From Sulfitobacter mediterraneus (GTDB lineage: Bacteria; Pseudomonadota; Alphaproteobacteria; Rhodobacterales; Rhodobacteraceae): 64,000 nucleotides of DNA. Position numbers and translations under genes: made by a program. Below, piece after piece: positions 63,041 through 64,000 of the stretch. The DNA is taken from assembly GCF_003054325.1 (NCBI RefSeq), contig NZ_QBKU01000002.1:310001-374000 (forward strand), in the 5' to 3' direction. The number at the start of each line of letters is the position of its first letter. Positions within the stretch are counted from its first letter, which is position 1. A model generated the notes under the pieces. The model saw nothing but the letters and a program-made list of their open reading frames with translations. It made no database searches and was not told the origin of the DNA.

Positions 63041-63900
63041 TCAAACACAATGCGCATCCGCCGACTTGTGCTCAACTCGCGGTGCGCCACCAGCCAAGTT
63101 TCGATCTCAAAAGGATCAATCCCCGGCATCAACTGCACCACATCCGCCGTCTGCGCCGCCACATCGTCGGTCATGATCCCGATACCAAGCCCCTGTTGAA
63201 CCATTTGCCATTGCACAAGATGGGTCGCGCTGGTCAGAACAAAGTTGTCTGCTGTCACCGGCACGCCCGCCGCGTTCAAGCCGTCAATCAAGACATCATT
63301 GTCAGCAAAGCCGATAAAATCGGCCGCCACCAGAGACTTGAGCGTTTCAAACGGCCCCTGCGCCTGCACATAACTCCGCGCGGCATAGAGGCTGGCCCGC
63401 CCATTGCGCAGCTTTCGGGCGATCAATTGCGGATCGGTGGGCCGGACATTGCGCAGGGCGATATCGGCCTCGCGGCGGCGCAGATCCCGCAACTCATTGC
63501 TGGCCACGATATCAATGCGAATGCCCGGATGCGCCTGCCGCAACTTGGCCAAAACAGGCGGCAGATTATAGACCGACAGGATCTCGCTGGCGGTGATGCT
63601 GACCAGCCCCTCCGCTGTCTGCGATTGCCCCGATGCCACACGCGACAGCCCGCCAGCGGCCTGCCCCATGGCGCGCACGTGATCCATCATCTCAAGCCCA
63701 GAGGGCGTCAGCATCAGCCCATGCCCGGCCCGCTCAAACAAGGCCACTCCCAGTTCTTCTTCCAGCGCGGCCACCTGCCGGCCCAAGGTCGGCTGCGTCA
63801 GGCCAAGCGCCCGCGCCGCGGCAGACAGCGACCCTTCTTCGGCGGTGACCAAAAACGCCCGCGCCCTGTTCCAATCGAAATTGATCAATCGCCAATCCAT
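63016..63900 (-). CDS. LysR-family transcriptional regulator
   Basis: 294 residues from an ATG at 63900 (MDWRLINFDWNRARAFLV); four extra residues are possible from 63912. The winged HTH reads EEGSLSAAARALGLTQPTLGRQVAALEEELGVALFER; the C-terminal substrate domain starts LVSITASEILSVYNLPPVL. It probably controls the gene divergent from it, which begins past the window. The 25-bp tail overlap with DUF2244 is convergent. Confidence 0.88.
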   Translation of the reverse strand: MDWRLINFDWNRARAFLVTAEEGSLSAAARALGLTQPTLGRQVAALEEELGVALFERAGHGLMLTPSGLEMMDHVRAMGQAAGGLSRVASGQSQTAEGLVSITASEILSVYNLPPVLAKLRQAHPGIRIDIVASNELRDLRRREADIALRNVRPTDPQLIARKLRNGRASLYAARSYVQAQGPFETLKSLVAADFIGFADNDVLIDGLNAAGVPVTADNFVLTSATHLVQWQMVQQGLGIGIMTDDVAAQTADVVQLMPGIDPFEIETWLVAHRELSTSRRMRIVFDYLVEALG

Positions 63901-64000
63901 ACAAATTTGCATAGCAATTCACCAGATTTAGTCAATTCCCCAAAATTTTCTTATGATGTAGCCAATCCGCAAGCCTCAAATGCATGGACCTCCAATGACC
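63901..64000. promoter_or_regulatory. LysR divergent promoter region; possible start of a truncated gene
   Basis: The last 100 bp are A+T-richer than neighbouring coding DNA, as expected for a LysR-controlled divergent promoter. An ATG at 63995 and another at 63980 could begin a plus-strand gene cut by the window end. Neither has a convincing Shine-Dalgarno, and only a few codons are present, so no product can be named. Confidence 0.3.

Noticed and set aside
1..64000. CRISPR arrays, insertion sequences, integrase/attachment sites, tRNA or rRNA genes
   Set aside because: None were seen. The only tandem repeat (55.8 kb) has no spacers of CRISPR type, and no transposase or integrase motifs occur in any frame read.

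Overview
The window is a chromosome segment of a Roseobacter-group alphaproteobacterium (order Rhodobacterales). The evidence is high GC coding sequence, a classical dcw (division and cell wall) cluster continuing into lpxC, bamD and recN, an aerobic-type cobaltochelatase pair cobS/cobT, small Rhodobacterales-type membrane proteins inside the mur genes, and a DUF1127 gene followed by hairpins with CCTCCC loops, the layout of the CcsR RNAs of Rhodobacter sphaeroides. No rRNA, tRNA, transposase, integrase, phage gene or CRISPR array was seen.

Left part (1-19.9 kb): the 5' part of malate synthase G; pepN, a short-chain dehydrogenase and a PH-like membrane protein; a lytic transglycosylase; an unknown 432-residue protein; gatB; a hotdog thioesterase. 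A nitric-oxide type module follows: an NsrR-like Rrf2 regulator divergent from a 51-residue membrane ORF that overlaps a group III truncated haemoglobin. Then come a DUF4177 protein, BolA, a J-domain protein, a TPR protein, cobS, a racemase-fold protein lacking both catalytic cysteines, cobT, a large aminopeptidase P and a DUF427 protein.

Middle part (19.9-48.3 kb, almost all minus strand): a CLC transporter, recN, bamD, lpxC, ftsZ, ftsA, ftsQ, ddl, murB, three tiny membrane proteins, murC, murG, ftsW, a peroxiredoxin-like gene, murD, mraY, murF, murE, ftsI, ftsL, rsmH and mraZ. Transcription runs from mraZ towards recN. Two plus-strand genes interrupt it: a BaiN/HI0933-type flavoprotein between murD and the peroxiredoxin-like gene, and glutaminase glsA between mraY and murD. 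ftsZ therefore lies far from mraZ and has its own terminator. The long mraZ leader carries a perfect alphaproteobacterial LexA box (GTTC-N7-GTTC) beside a perfect DnaA box. A second perfect LexA box precedes uvrD.

Right part (48.3-64 kb): a six-span membrane protein, the Fe-S carrier ATPase mrp with a leader hairpin that pairs with its own Shine-Dalgarno, the CcsR-like RNA locus (two hairpins upstream and four downstream of a DUF1127 gene, all with anti-Shine-Dalgarno loops), a DUF2975/HTH pair, a secreted protein with an internal duplication, uvrD, an lldD-type alpha-hydroxy-acid oxidase, pyruvate carboxylase, a class III adenylate cyclase, a VOC protein, a DUF2244 protein and a LysR regulator. 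Two copies of a dispersed GC-rich repeat lie in divergent intergenic regions (39.5 and 55.8 kb); the second has an internal 29-bp tandem array.

All functional calls are made by reading motifs. No database search was run.
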